A DNA stretch of 64,000 bases from Henningerozyma blattae CBS 6284 (taxonomy: Eukaryota; Ascomycota; Saccharomycetes; Saccharomycetales; Saccharomycetaceae), in contig NC_020194.1 in NCBI RefSeq assembly GCF_000315915.1, forward strand, positions 248,001 to 312,000. The letters run 5' to 3'. This document shows, one piece after another, positions 12,992 through 27,420 of the stretch. The position numbers and the translations under genes are program-made. Each line of letters opens with the position of its first letter. Position 1 is the stretch's first letter. A model generated the notes under the pieces. It was given only the letters and a program-made list of their open reading frames with translations. It ran no database searches and was not told the DNA's origin.

Positions 12992-14257
12992 CTATAGTTG
13001 GGATCTCAAATACATCTCGTCGATAGTGACAGGGCATGAGTTAAACAAGACACAATCACTGTAGTCAGCGATGAAATCACCTTGGGTGAAATAGGCCACG
13101 TTTTCGACGGGTTTTGAAGAGTCAACTTGAGCTTCGTAAGTTGGTGCAAATTCCTTTGGCGAGATGAATTGAGTCTTATCTGTGAATTTGGAATGGACAA
13201 TAATCATTCGCAAATATGCATGATGCATTCTTTCCCAACGATAGTCTCTAATTAATGGATCCATCATGTAGTCAAGGTATGATTTTGTGAGATCTGTGTT
13301 TTTCATAATGAAGTTGGTTAATACTAATTGGCCGGCACCGTTCTTCATAAATATCATATCAGAGTTGTCAAAAATTTCATTAGGACTCATGTTGGTATTG
13401 TGTTCATCTCTCATTATCGCTTTGGATAATTTATCAGGGTTCAAGAGATGTGATTCAATGCTTTCATCAAGGTTCATGATCATAGACTCCTCATTAACAA
13501 ACATAAATTTTTTAGCATATGGGAAGGCATGCATAGCTGCTCTCATCATCATGGCAACCACTTGATCTCTAGATTCAGATAGTTTCTGGTTATTCAATAA
13601 TGGGACAAATTCTTGATACCAACGAACGTAAACACCATAGTTATGTTTCTGAGCATAATCGACTCTATTTTGAACAATTTTAACTAACGAATTTGAGTCA
13701 TATCTATCGAAATCAATCAAAGTAACGACAACAGTCTCAGGATAAGTTTGAGACTTCTTATAGATCATCTTACCATGGTCCAAAAATGATCTCTTGACTA
13801 ACAACACTTGATCTTTGGTTCTCTTGATCTCTTCATCTGATAAGGGCTTATCCTCTCTTTTAAAGATAAATTTGCTTGACCCATCAGCATCTCGTCTTAG
13901 AATATACAGCCCAGGGATCCCCATCTCTTTCAGAATTGATGCATGCTCAACGTGAGGGAAAATCAAAGGTGATGCACTTTGAATCTCGTTCGTGTATAGA
14001 CCCAGAGTATCACGTTTCGCTCTCCCACCTACTAATGGATTACTCGATTTGCCCATAGAATTATCACCTGTAAGCAACAAGGAGAACAGCCCATATAGAG
14101 AGAATAGCAGAAATGACAGTATCAAAGCCACCCGGAACTTGGCCTTCTCGCTTCTCAGCGCATGTTTCCCAAACACTGTTTTCGAGAGACTTCCACTGTT
14201 TGTCTTTCTATGGTACCCTCCATTATTGGTCTTATTACCCTTAGGTTTCATGACCAT
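12992..14257 (-). CDS. MNN11: Mnn11, Golgi alpha-1,6-mannosyltransferase subunit
   Basis: GT34-family subunit of the cis-Golgi M-Pol II complex (with Anp1, Mnn9, Mnn10, Hoc1), which extends the alpha-1,6-mannan backbone. The start chosen here gives 421 residues, almost exactly the S. cerevisiae length (422). Its beginning MVMKPKGNKT aligns with the basic N-terminus MAIKPRTKGKT. A single signal-anchor follows (KFRVALILSFLLFSLYGLF), then a stem and the catalytic domain with YTNEI, FPHVEH, DHGK, VTLID and QNRVDYAQKHNYGVYVRW. The frame stays open upstream to an ATG at 14446. That 63-residue extension adds a second hydrophobic stretch not found in the family and is probably leader. It lies beside GON7 as in S. 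cerevisiae. Confidence 0.92.
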   Translation of the reverse strand: MVMKPKGNKTNNGGYHRKTNSGSLSKTVFGKHALRSEKAKFRVALILSFLLFSLYGLFSLLLTGDNSMGKSSNPLVGGRAKRDTLGLYTNEIQSASPLIFPHVEHASILKEMGIPGLYILRRDADGSSKFIFKREDKPLSDEEIKRTKDQVLLVKRSFLDHGKMIYKKSQTYPETVVVTLIDFDRYDSNSLVKIVQNRVDYAQKHNYGVYVRWYQEFVPLLNNQKLSESRDQVVAMMMRAAMHAFPYAKKFMFVNEESMIMNLDESIESHLLNPDKLSKAIMRDEHNTNMSPNEIFDNSDMIFMKNGAGQLVLTNFIMKNTDLTKSYLDYMMDPLIRDYRWERMHHAYLRMIIVHSKFTDKTQFISPKEFAPTYEAQVDSSKPVENVAYFTQGDFIADYSDCVLFNSCPVTIDEMYLRSQL

Positions 14258-14577
14258 CTTATACAATGCTATAACTGCTAGTATCAATAACAAAACGGCG
14301 TATTGTTCGACCAATCTTAATGTTTGAAAATCTACAGGAACTGCTGCATGCTGCATATATATGCCAATTACACAGATCTCGAGCAAGATGTTCTTGCATC
14401 TCTCGGCATTTGTTTCTCGTGTCAGATTCGTCGATGCGTCGATCATTTTTCTACGCGTGCAAAGCCGTTCAACACAAGCTAGATACTCTACTGGTAAATG
14501 CTAATGCTAATTAATGCTATACAAACTCTATACAAATTCTATAGAAATGTGTCATATAAGTTTCGATGAAATAATGA

Positions 14578-14967
14578 CTATACGGTATCTGTCTCTTCAG
14601 TGTCATCATCGCCACCATCCAGTAAGTGATTAATTTCATCATTAATTCTAGCTTCTTCTTTTGTATCAGTAAGTTTGGTTTTCTTGGATTTCGCTATTTG
14701 CATCCTTTCTGTTAAGAATTCATTGATATCATCTTGGATACCTGTCAGATTGCATCGTAACTGACTCAAATATGTTAATTGACCATCAGGTAGCCTTCTA
14801 GGACCACTGGGCCTATCTCTATCGATTTGACCTGCTTTTAAAACATACTCACTGGACCCAGTGGTTTTACCATTTGTAGTTAAGTATTTAGCATCATTAC
14901 AATTCACTTGGAAAGTTTTGTTAGGGATATCTGGTGAGGAATATGTTCCTGTTATTAGTTTAGACAT
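14578..14967 (-). CDS. GON7: Gon7, KEOPS/EKC complex subunit
   Basis: Small, largely disordered fungal subunit of the KEOPS/EKC complex, which makes the t6A37 modification of ANN-decoding tRNAs and affects telomeres and transcription. The 129-residue product is close to the S. cerevisiae length (123). It has the conserved N-terminus (LITGTYSSPDIPNKTFQV), the central YVLKAGQIDRDRPSGPRR-type segment and an acidic tail (about 112-129). It sits upstream of MNN11 on the same strand, the YJL184W-YJL183W order. ATG36, next to it in S. cerevisiae, is absent. Confidence 0.92.
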   Translation of the reverse strand: MSKLITGTYSSPDIPNKTFQVNCNDAKYLTTNGKTTGSSEYVLKAGQIDRDRPSGPRRLPDGQLTYLSQLRCNLTGIQDDINEFLTERMQIAKSKKTKLTDTKEEARINDEINHLLDGGDDDTEETDTV

Positions 14968-15183
14968 TTTGATGGGCTGCTATTAGTAGGATGAAGCTAT
15001 ATTTTATCTAATAAAATTCTGTTCATTTTCAAATCGTCGAGTTCGGTCCGGATAAATGTTAGGCCGTATAAAGGGACATTATTGCTATATATATCATTAT
15101 ATATATTATTATATATATATTAATATTATTTTATAAAAGGAATGTAAAAAATAAATAAGATGAATTCACATGATAAGAAAAAA

Positions 15184-17838
15184 TTACATCGATCCGTGGT
15201 AACTACCACCAACTAGCGATTTATTAGTATCTACTATATTCCATGAGCCTCCAAATGGATTAGCCATATCGATTTCTTGAGATTGTAAGAACAAATTACT
15301 ACCAAGGTTTTGGCCACGAATGGTGAACTTAACTGTTACACCCTTTTCAGATTCACGTGCAAGTTGGTCAGTCAAAAATCTAGCAATTAATCTTTGTTCT
15401 CCGTCTCTTGGTATAATGATAGGGTCTTTAAATCTCCAAGCAATTCTTCTGTTCTCTTTACTGAAAGAGCCTTGTGGTTTGGATAAAGCACCAATTGTAT
15501 TACATCCTTCCACAGAGGTAAATACTTGGAAATCTTCCAAAACTAATTGCTGAATTTCTATTGGTGCTGTTGGTGAAACCTTAATAATCAAAACCATGCT
15601 GGCTTGGGTAGGCTCAAATTTCCAAATTGGCTGAATTACAATTGGTGCGGGAACATTGTTAACAGAATACTTGATAGCACCTAATGTTCTCTGATCAATA
15701 AATTGAGGAACTATTTTAAATTGTTCTATATCTGTCTTCTGAACAAAAGCTTGGTTTAAAATAACTGACTCGAATTTAGATGCATTGGAAATTTTCAAAT
15801 TAATACCAACTGGCAATAGTGTAGGTGTTAATGTATTAGAAACATATTTTAATGCTATTTCCCCGACTAATTGAGAATTAACCAATACACCACTCTTAAA
15901 TTGTGCATTAATAACTTCAGCTACACTTGCGTTCAATCCAACCTTAGAAGTTTCAAAATTAGAATGTTGAAATAATGATTGGCCTGATGCTAATGATGTA
16001 GTACCAGTGGATTGAGGATCCAATTCTTTCAATTGGCCGGTAAACTGTTGAGGTAATGGTGTTACTTGATTGGCTAATACGTTGGCTTGCGTACTACTAA
16101 CCATATTTAAAGCCTGTCCAATAGAAGATGTGCTTTGTCCAGTAAATCCTTGTTGTCCTTGTAAAGGAGCAGCTAATGAGGAAACTTGTTGAGATGTCAT
16201 AGACTGAGGTTGTTGGGGTTCTAATGGTTGTTGCTGAGGCTGCAAAGGCTGCAAAGGCTGCAAAGGCTGCAAAGGCTGCTGTTGTGGTTGCAAAGATTGT
16301 TGTTGAGGAATAACAATAGAGTCATAGATACTTGTACTAGTATGAGATCGTTCATTTGGAGATGGACTAAAGGATAAATTGGTAGAAGGTGACATGAAAG
16401 GAGTTGTGGCTGCTGGATTCAAAGTTTTATAATTTGACACTTGCTGTGGGGATGAAGTAGAAGGTTGCTGTGGAGAAGGCATGGGTGTTTGTTGTTCTGA
16501 AAATGTATTTTGCATAGTTACAGAGTTAAATGGATTGTAAGTAGTTTGTTTTGGGTTTGGTGTAGGTTCATGTTCTTCAGGGATTGTTTCTGCACCAGCA
16601 TGGGAACCAAAATTGTCATGTTCTCCATTAATATTTTCTGAAGGCTGAGCAGCTTTATCCATAGAAGATTGTACGTGGTAATCACGTCTAGCTTCATAAG
16701 CATCTTCCTCATCTTCTTCAGGATGTTGAATAATATTACCAGTACCAGATTGATTTGTAGGAATAGATTGAGGTGGAACTGAACCACTGTGTGATCTACT
16801 ACCATTATTGGAAGTACCTGCACCTTCAATTTTCTTTGATTTAGTTCTTCTCAAGAAAGAACCGACTTTGGATTTCAACCCCTTTTTCTTACCAGCACCA
16901 TTTAAAGAAATATTATTTGTGGAGTCTGAAAATTCGCTATTCATCAAATTACCAGCTGAGGGAGATCTTGAACCAAACTTGTGACCAAAAACAGATTTTC
17001 TTTTATCATCTTTTCTTGGGGTAGTTTGTAATTGTTGTTGCTTTAAATCTTCATTCTTCATCATAGAGACACGTGAAAACATATTAAAATCAAACTTTGT
17101 TGAATCTTGAGCAAATCTTTCAATTTCAAGATTAGGATCAAATTCAAAATAATTTTTCATTTCTTGTTCTGTATGTTTTGTAGAAGAGATTAAATAATCA
17201 GAAATTCCAGTTTGGTAAGTCAGCATTGCATTTTTCATACCTTCTAGACGGGAATAATCAACTTGTTCAAATAATTCAAATAGATATGGTGCTTGAGAAT
17301 CCCATAATCTCTCTGCTTCAAAGAATTCATTAGTATTTGTTTTATTAGCTTCTTGTTTGGATTTCATATTTTGAACATTTTCAGAAAGTTTCATATAGTA
17401 AATTTTTAAATTTCTTCCCCATCTACCATCATTTTCAGTGATTCCTTTTAGCATGCCAAGGACATCATTTTCCAAAGCTCTATATAATTGTGTGTTTGCT
17501 TTGGCATCTGCTTTTAATCCAGCCATTGCGGTTTCCCAAACCATAGAAACATCACCTAATGAATTAAAATTAAATAACTGTAATTCATCTTTGGTTAAGA
17601 CCCCTGCTGCTACCATTTGGGACTTTAATTTTTGATCGATATCCTCATTAGCCATTATTAATTTAGTTAATCCATTTACATAATTTTTCTTCAAATCAGA
17701 AATACCTTTAAATAAGTCATAAGTATTTTTGTTCATTAATTTGGCCTGTGATAATCTAATTCTAATAGTTTCTGTAGATTCGAATGGTGCTTTCTCCGTT
17801 AGAATTGTCGTAGCATATTGCTGTCTTTCTTCTGTCAT
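15184..17838 (-). CDS. SYP1: Syp1, F-BAR endocytic adaptor
   Basis: Early endocytic adaptor that tubulates membranes, binds cargo, negatively regulates Arp2/3 and helps organise septins at the bud neck. The 884-residue product is the expected size (about 870). It has an N-terminal F-BAR domain (about 1-265, beginning with ETIRIRLSQAKLMNKNTYDLFK), a central disordered Ser/Pro/Gln-rich linker (about 270-620) that includes a basic KKKGLKSKVGSFLRR patch, and a C-terminal mu-homology domain (about 630-884). In S. cerevisiae this is YCR030C. Here it lies between GON7 (YJL184W) and MNN5 (YJL186W), so the locus interleaves genes now on two S. cerevisiae chromosomes. Confidence 0.95.
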   Translation of the reverse strand: MTEERQQYATTILTEKAPFESTETIRIRLSQAKLMNKNTYDLFKGISDLKKNYVNGLTKLIMANEDIDQKLKSQMVAAGVLTKDELQLFNFNSLGDVSMVWETAMAGLKADAKANTQLYRALENDVLGMLKGITENDGRWGRNLKIYYMKLSENVQNMKSKQEANKTNTNEFFEAERLWDSQAPYLFELFEQVDYSRLEGMKNAMLTYQTGISDYLISSTKHTEQEMKNYFEFDPNLEIERFAQDSTKFDFNMFSRVSMMKNEDLKQQQLQTTPRKDDKRKSVFGHKFGSRSPSAGNLMNSEFSDSTNNISLNGAGKKKGLKSKVGSFLRRTKSKKIEGAGTSNNGSRSHSGSVPPQSIPTNQSGTGNIIQHPEEDEEDAYEARRDYHVQSSMDKAAQPSENINGEHDNFGSHAGAETIPEEHEPTPNPKQTTYNPFNSVTMQNTFSEQQTPMPSPQQPSTSSPQQVSNYKTLNPAATTPFMSPSTNLSFSPSPNERSHTSTSIYDSIVIPQQQSLQPQQQPLQPLQPLQPLQPQQQPLEPQQPQSMTSQQVSSLAAPLQGQQGFTGQSTSSIGQALNMVSSTQANVLANQVTPLPQQFTGQLKELDPQSTGTTSLASGQSLFQHSNFETSKVGLNASVAEVINAQFKSGVLVNSQLVGEIALKYVSNTLTPTLLPVGINLKISNASKFESVILNQAFVQKTDIEQFKIVPQFIDQRTLGAIKYSVNNVPAPIVIQPIWKFEPTQASMVLIIKVSPTAPIEIQQLVLEDFQVFTSVEGCNTIGALSKPQGSFSKENRRIAWRFKDPIIIPRDGEQRLIARFLTDQLARESEKGVTVKFTIRGQNLGSNLFLQSQEIDMANPFGGSWNIVDTNKSLVGGSYHGSM
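16238..16280. repeat. 9-bp tandem repeat coding LQP units in SYP1
   Basis: About 4.7 perfect copies of ggctgcaaa (plus strand) encode consecutive Leu-Gln-Pro tripeptides in the disordered linker of Syp1. Confidence 0.9.
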
Positions 17839-19290
17839 GGTGGATATTTTGAATTGAATGTATATAGTAGTAGATTGTTACTTATCAGTTATAATATAAT
17901 TGTGGTGGTAATCAAATTTAAACAAGACCTAAAAGTTAGAATTGAGGAAAATAAAAAAGATAATTAGTTACACAATTGACAGAGGCACCAATGTTTCGCG
18001 GAATATAATTCAAAGATAATTATCAGGCTACTCTATCATCTATTATATATCGAATATAAGGAGCAATAGGCTTACCCAGAAGTGGGGTTTAACCCTTGAA
18101 TCATTGTCGAGCAAAAAATCAACTCCATTCCAGGTAAATAGAATTAGAATTAGGGGATCTCTTACAGGGCACGGATAAATGCATTAATCCATCTATGCAC
18201 AATTAGCCCCTTTCAAAACCTATTTAACTATTATATTCAGAAGTTTGCAAACTCATCGATCAACTCCAAAACAAGCACGTTAGAAATTACTAAGTTTGCA
18301 AAGAACAATAAAGCAAAGATAAGTAAGTAGCAAGCCAAAATCACTTAATAATCCAAGAGGTACCAGACAGATATCGTCAAAAAGAAAGTAAAAACAAAAA
18401 AAACAAAAAAAAGAGTTTGCCCCAGAATAGTGCCTAGAAAAAGTCCATGCATTGGTCAATTATTGGTCAGTAAACTGTAATAGACTCTGCACAAATAACA
18501 AGGAGTTTTATTTAATTAGATATGTACAATTCCATCTTTCCACGGGCCATTCTAACAAACTAATATAATAGAAACAAAATAAACAGAAAGTATAGGAACA
18601 ACTTGACAAAAAATTTCTGGGAATCCTGAGAAGCTATTTTTTTCCTTCTACAGTTAAGGCAAAATGCTCTTGTAAGTAAACATTACCCTTAATAAACATT
18701 ACTATTAGAGAATCACTTGAACTAGATTCCTAAAGCAAAGAAATAAGTGAGAGATTGAATTTCATTATTAACTATGAATTTGGTAAAAATACTATTATTG
18801 CGGAATTTTCGTGGAGGTGCTCCTTGTTTTGTTTAGAACACGATTGATAACCCCTTACTGTAAACTTCAAGAAACAAAAAAAAAAAAAAAAAAAAACGGA
18901 AAAAGTGTAATTTAAAGGAGGTCAACAACAATGCTTGAATAAAGATGTAGGAATTGGAACTGAGATTATGTTTAAATTTCTATAGAGTATAATGTATAGA
19001 TAGATGTATTAATCAAGAGAAGGATAAACTGATAATACAAATAGTGGAGTTTTAAATGCCCCAGCTGACAAATAGTTACAGAAGATATTTAGAAACGCGT
19101 AAAATAGGTATGTACATATCGAGCGTCCAAATAAAATGTAGAATGAATGAATTGTTCGAAGATAATGTGAATATGATGTTTCCTTAATGTGGAAGATTCA
19201 AAGAATATGGAAGTAAATGCACGTTAGACAATCTTTGTAGTAACTCTGAAGTTTTGAGATAGTTTGTTTTTTTTTAAAAAAAAAATTCTT
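17839..19290. other. SYP1 promoter and MNN5 3' flank
   Basis: 1452 bases without a supported gene. It contains a 21-base poly-A run at 18876-18896, many A-rich patches, and one ACGCGT at 19095-19100 that is far (about 1.26 kb) from SYP1. ATG36 (YJL185C) lies between GON7 and MNN5 in S. cerevisiae; no remnant is recognisable here. Confidence 0.55.
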
Positions 19291-21141
19291 CTATAAAAAC
19301 TTCGATTTGGATTTTTTCTTTTTCGAAGAATGAAGAAATCTAGTACGAGTCCTTAAAAAAACACACATGAAATCCCAATTATTAGTATTAACTTGCCCTC
19401 TATAAAATCCTAATTGCTGAGTTGTATTCGTGGCAGATATAGACAACCTAGTGTTTATATTTGTATTTTTATCATTTGCTTCCCTTTGAAATTCTTTATC
19501 TTCTGGACTTGGACATAAAAATTCATGTAAAGTGTTAAAGATGTAATATTCTAAATTCATACCATATTTGTCATTTTTGTATAGACCCTTTAATGGTTTA
19601 CCATTTTGGTCAAAATATAATTGACCTTCTAATAATGACATGGGCTCTGCCTTATGCAAACTATAATGAGCAAACATGACATCTATATTGTTTATATCCA
19701 TCATATCTTCTTCGAAATGTTTTTTCAAATTATAATCAGTGATGTAATTTTCATATTTTGCATCATCACCTTTAGCTTCAATCCTTGCGACTTGATAATT
19801 CTTATAATCTTGATTAAAATCATGTTGTAAAAGTGCAAGACCTTGGAACCCCATTGTGGGGTGCCAAAACCCATCAAATTCAGGTGGGGTTTTAACTTGA
19901 TAGTATGGTTGCCCCAAAACATGAGCAGCAGCAATGAATGTATCTTTGTCTCCAATCCCTGCGCCTGCTTGAGAAAACATATCATAATAGATGGCAAATC
20001 CAAAATAATTGAAAAATATGGATAATAATAATGTTTCAAAATGCGTCTCTTTATCTACTAACATTTGACCTGTCTCTGTAGAGGGATCACTAATAGTCCC
20101 ATCCAAGTCATGGAATGGGATGTTATACTCATAATCCTTCACACTATTATCTTTATCATATAGAGGAACTGAAGATAAATCATCTTGAACATATCTAACC
20201 CTTTTCTTCAAATCATATTTAATGTTAGAAATGTCGTAGAAATCAGGTGGAATGGTTCTTCTCCATAAATCTGGCCAAAATATTAGACCTACCTCTTCAA
20301 ATGCTGGTGTATCAAAAACGTTGTCAAGGTCTTTGAGTGGAAAATTATCTGAATCCAAAAAAAGAGTTTTCTTAAAACTTGAAATCCAAATAGCTAAACT
20401 CTTGTATTGAAAACCATGAATATCTAAATCCTGTAAGATTTCTGCAGGTAATCTATCCGTAAAATAGATACATTTGGCGTTTAATGTTGGCAACACATCG
20501 TTGCAAAGCCAAGTATCATCATACATCTCTTTATCACTTGGTGGAATGACAACTTCCACTGGTAAAGTAGTTCCCTTTTCTCTTAATAATTTAATCATGA
20601 GATAAGCTAATAGAGAATATTTCCCACCACCAACAGTCACGATTCCTCTTCCCTTGGGGAATAATATATCGGTGTAACTTTTTTTCTTTTTAGATAATTT
20701 AGTGACACATTTATTTATATATTCAAGTTGACTTTTAGAAATTTTTTTGAAATCATGTTCTTGTAAACTATAACAATTTTTCAAATTATTGTAGGAAACT
20801 GTAGATAATTGTTCTTTCGATGTAGCATCAAATGTAATATCATTTTGTAATAAACATTGATCATTCAATTGATCTAATATCAAAGGGTTGTTCTTGTAGT
20901 CATTCAATGGACTCTCTTTGATATGTTGGAAAAGAAATTTGTAAAACGAATATATGGAATCATCAGCTCTATTTGAATTACTTTTTGGTATTACTGAATT
21001 ATTAATGATAATTTGTGGTAGGTTGTCATATATACTAAATGTGTCATGTAGTTGAACGTATATTATAGATAATATAAAGATTATCCCCAAAAATATTTTC
21101 TTATACTTTAATTTTATAAACACATTTCTGACTTTAATCAT
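19291..21141 (-). CDS. MNN5: Mnn2/Mnn5-family alpha-1,2-mannosyltransferase
   Basis: Golgi type II membrane enzyme (GT71) that adds alpha-1,2-mannose branches to the mannan outer chain. Mnn2 adds the first and Mnn5 the second branch residue in S. cerevisiae. The 616-residue product has a short basic cytosolic tail, a signal-anchor (about 15-31), a stem, and the catalytic domain with GRGIVTVGGGKYSLLAYLMI near 164, a DSD metal-binding motif at 263-265 (FLDSDNFPL) and EVGLIFWPDLWRRT near 282. The choice of Mnn5 over Mnn2 rests on position: it is divergent from SWE1, as YJL186W is from YJL187C. Length fits (586 in S. cerevisiae). Confidence 0.9.
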   Translation of the reverse strand: MIKVRNVFIKLKYKKIFLGIIFILSIIYVQLHDTFSIYDNLPQIIINNSVIPKSNSNRADDSIYSFYKFLFQHIKESPLNDYKNNPLILDQLNDQCLLQNDITFDATSKEQLSTVSYNNLKNCYSLQEHDFKKISKSQLEYINKCVTKLSKKKKSYTDILFPKGRGIVTVGGGKYSLLAYLMIKLLREKGTTLPVEVVIPPSDKEMYDDTWLCNDVLPTLNAKCIYFTDRLPAEILQDLDIHGFQYKSLAIWISSFKKTLFLDSDNFPLKDLDNVFDTPAFEEVGLIFWPDLWRRTIPPDFYDISNIKYDLKKRVRYVQDDLSSVPLYDKDNSVKDYEYNIPFHDLDGTISDPSTETGQMLVDKETHFETLLLSIFFNYFGFAIYYDMFSQAGAGIGDKDTFIAAAHVLGQPYYQVKTPPEFDGFWHPTMGFQGLALLQHDFNQDYKNYQVARIEAKGDDAKYENYITDYNLKKHFEEDMMDINNIDVMFAHYSLHKAEPMSLLEGQLYFDQNGKPLKGLYKNDKYGMNLEYYIFNTLHEFLCPSPEDKEFQREANDKNTNINTRLSISATNTTQQLGFYRGQVNTNNWDFMCVFLRTRTRFLHSSKKKKSKSKFL

Positions 21142-22840
21142 TATGCGTTGTGTCTATATGTATGTATGTATATAAAAAATTTTTTTTTTTAAAAAAAATC
21201 AGAGATAATTTAAGTCCTCTGTATATAAAATTGAGTAATCCTCATAATGCATTACGAATTTCAATAGAATATTTTTTCCCAAACTTCACTAGCATAAAGA
21301 AATTTATATGGTTAATATATATAATTAAATGGCAGGAGGGAAAAAACAAACAAACAATATTTTACTGTATGATGCAAGAAATAACAAGAAAAGTAAAAAT
21401 AAAAATAAATTAAAATTGGTAACAGAAGCATCCGGACAATACTCTTTTAGCAAGGAATGAAAGTGTATAAATTGGTTGATCTAATTTCGATAAATTTTTT
21501 TTGTTTTTGAAGTATCATCTATTAATACTGTTATGGCCGCATATGATACAAGAAAAGTAGGTTAATACAAGAAAGAGAAAAAAAAATAAAGAAAAAGAAA
21601 TTATACTACTAAATAAGTTGCCATATTATTAAACAAGAATCATACCAACTAAAATTATTCAGCATTATTACCATCACCATTGCTGATAAATTGCCTAGTT
21701 CATAGTCATGACGGAATGTTCAGTCTTTAACATATAGAAACATTATTATTATAATAGTAATAGCAATAATAATGATACCCTATAAAGAGAATTATCGATA
21801 TAGAAGAAATAAAAAAAACTCTCCCCTCCCCTAAACTGAAATACTTGCTAAACGAAGCCCGTTTCCATTTACAGAAATACTTGCCTTTATATGTGAAGTT
21901 TCGGCCGAGAAATATCCTTTCGGAGTATCTGGTAGGCACCCCTTTCGTATGTCGGAGAAATATATCACCGTATATCCCAGTACAATTTAGGACATGCATC
22001 CCTATTTCGGAAACGCGTAATATAGCCTGGGCTCCTGAAATAAGAAAAGGCTCTATATAAATAGTGCCTTTACCGGAAAGAGAATATTATTTTAACGGTG
22101 TTTACGTCTTAGGCTATATTTACAGTCCCTAGCCTTTTAGGGTTCCTGTGATAATTTCCGTTTGAGGATACACATCCAAGAGAATAAAGCTTGCTGAAAT
22201 ACGTCACAATATATATAAATGCTGTTGGATGTTTGATTTCGTCCATATATATCTACCACTAACTCCTGAAAATGAGATTTCAGGGATGCTCTGTGATCTA
22301 ATAGCAGGCGGTTAACGAACTGCTAACATGTGAAGCACGAAAATAGATCAATAGAAAAAAATATATATATATATAAAGGGTGTCTATGGAACTGTCGTAA
22401 ATCCGGGAACTTATGACGTCTTTTTCTTTATCCTTGTTTTGGCTGCTAATCGTGTAATAATACGCATCAGCACTTCCGAGAAAAAAAAAGGGGGAAAAAG
22501 CATTCTGTGTAAAATAATAAAAAAGAATGTCGTTCATCACGAATATTTCGATATTTCTTCTTCTGGAAAAAATATAGGCTACAACATCAGCATGGAAGTC
22601 ATCAATTCCTATGGGAATTCCCGGAAGATCTTGGTTTTGTAACCTACCTATTCTGGGGTACATTTTGCCGTTTTAGGAATGTTGTCGTGTAAAACTTTGC
22701 ATCAAACACTACTATCTGGAGCACTATCCACCTTGGAAAAAGAAAAAAAAAGCATTGAAAATAGTGTGAGGCGCTTCCATTTGAAGGCGTACCATGAAAG
22801 TAGGGCAGCCTTTGGGGTTCGTTTGGGTTACCCAATAAAG

Positions 22841-22927
22841 ACGCGTAAGCTATGGAACGAAAAAAATCGCGTTCCAAAAAAATTTTTCTTCCAAGATTCT
22901 CAATGCCAGACGCGTTAAAACACGAAA
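22841..22927. promoter_or_regulatory. MCB and SCB cluster upstream of SWE1
   Basis: ACGCGT at 22841-22846 and 22910-22915 and CACGAAA at 22921-22927 lie within 90 bases. A further ACGCGT is at 22013-22018 and a CACGAAA at 22336-22342. SBF/MBF bind these words, and SWE1 is a G1/S-expressed gene in S. cerevisiae. The cluster is about 870-960 bases from the SWE1 ATG, which would imply a long leader or a distant upstream element. Confidence 0.6.
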
Positions 22928-22967
22928 ATTGGGAGGAAAAAAGAAATTGATGGGCAAAATAAACAAA

Positions 22968-23002
<35 letters not shown>

Positions 23003-23318
23003 ATAACAACAATAACAATGACACTGTGAACTGGAACAGCCAAAATCTAGTTGAAACCGTGTTTTGCTAGTTGTGAGGGTGTTTCAATAGGCTCTTCTTC
23101 TCCTCATCACCAAATCGACGATGGCGTGTAAATATTCTTGATCTCATTAGCATTCATAATGCAATTTGTATTCATTAGTAGTTACTAGATACGACAATAG
23201 CATTCAATAATTCAGTGATTAACAACTCAATTACTCGTACAAGCCTACCTGGATTCTGGTTGTAGAATTCAATTAAGTGTGATTGACAATTTTTTTTCTT
23301 TTGGCTAATATTTTATTC

Positions 23319-23340
23319 TTTTTTTTTTTTTTNTTTTTTT
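23319..23340. other. Poly-T run with one unresolved base (N at 23333)
   Basis: A run of Ts with a single N at 23333 in the SWE1 upstream region: an unresolved homopolymer in the assembly. Confidence 0.95.
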
Positions 23341-23799
23341 ACTGTTTCTTTGTCTATTTCCCATTTTCAGTCTTCTTATTTTTACTTTCACTTTTATTAT
23401 TCGTCTCAACTCTTACTTCTCGTTGGTATTAGTTTAAAGAAAAAAAAATAAACAATCATATCATTGTTCGATAATCATTTCCCAAGAACTTCAGTCATCC
23501 TCTCCTTAATTACAGAAAAAAAATTTTTTTTAAAATAAAATTAAATATAACACGAAGTAAACACTCATCTGATAATCATTATTGACACGTTAAAAAAAAA
23601 ATATCAAGCATACATTTAATCCTTCTCTTCTTTTTTTTTTTTTTCTGATTATTTCAAATTGATTATTTTTTGAGGAGTAACAAATAATAAAAAAAACCAC
23701 ATCAACTTATCATAGCATATCCACGAATCACAAATCAAATTACGTTAGCCTGACTTTAAAGGTGTATTCATAAATATATATATATATATTTTTAAAGAA

Positions 23800-27420
<3,621 letters not shown>

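Larger units (their letters stand above)
21142..23799. other. MNN5-SWE1 divergent intergenic region
   Basis: 2658 bases with no convincing gene. The stretch 21780-22920 is less AT-rich than its surroundings and carries three ACGCGT and two CACGAAA words. The part next to SWE1 (23040-23799) is a long A/T-rich leader with poly-T and poly-A runs, a CAA microsatellite (about 22974-23001) and a (TA)n run just before the ATG. Several 60-125-codon open frames occur but have no conserved or protein-like features. Confidence 0.6.

Noticed and set aside
21845..22060. 71-codon ORF and overlapping 90-codon antisense ORF upstream of SWE1
   Set aside because: No family signature and poor composition; they lie in a promoter-like, less AT-rich block.
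22644..23024. 126-codon minus-strand ORF beginning with a Leu/Val-rich stretch
   Set aside because: Its N-terminus is the antisense of a CAA microsatellite and the rest overlaps the MCB/SCB cluster with no protein-like features.
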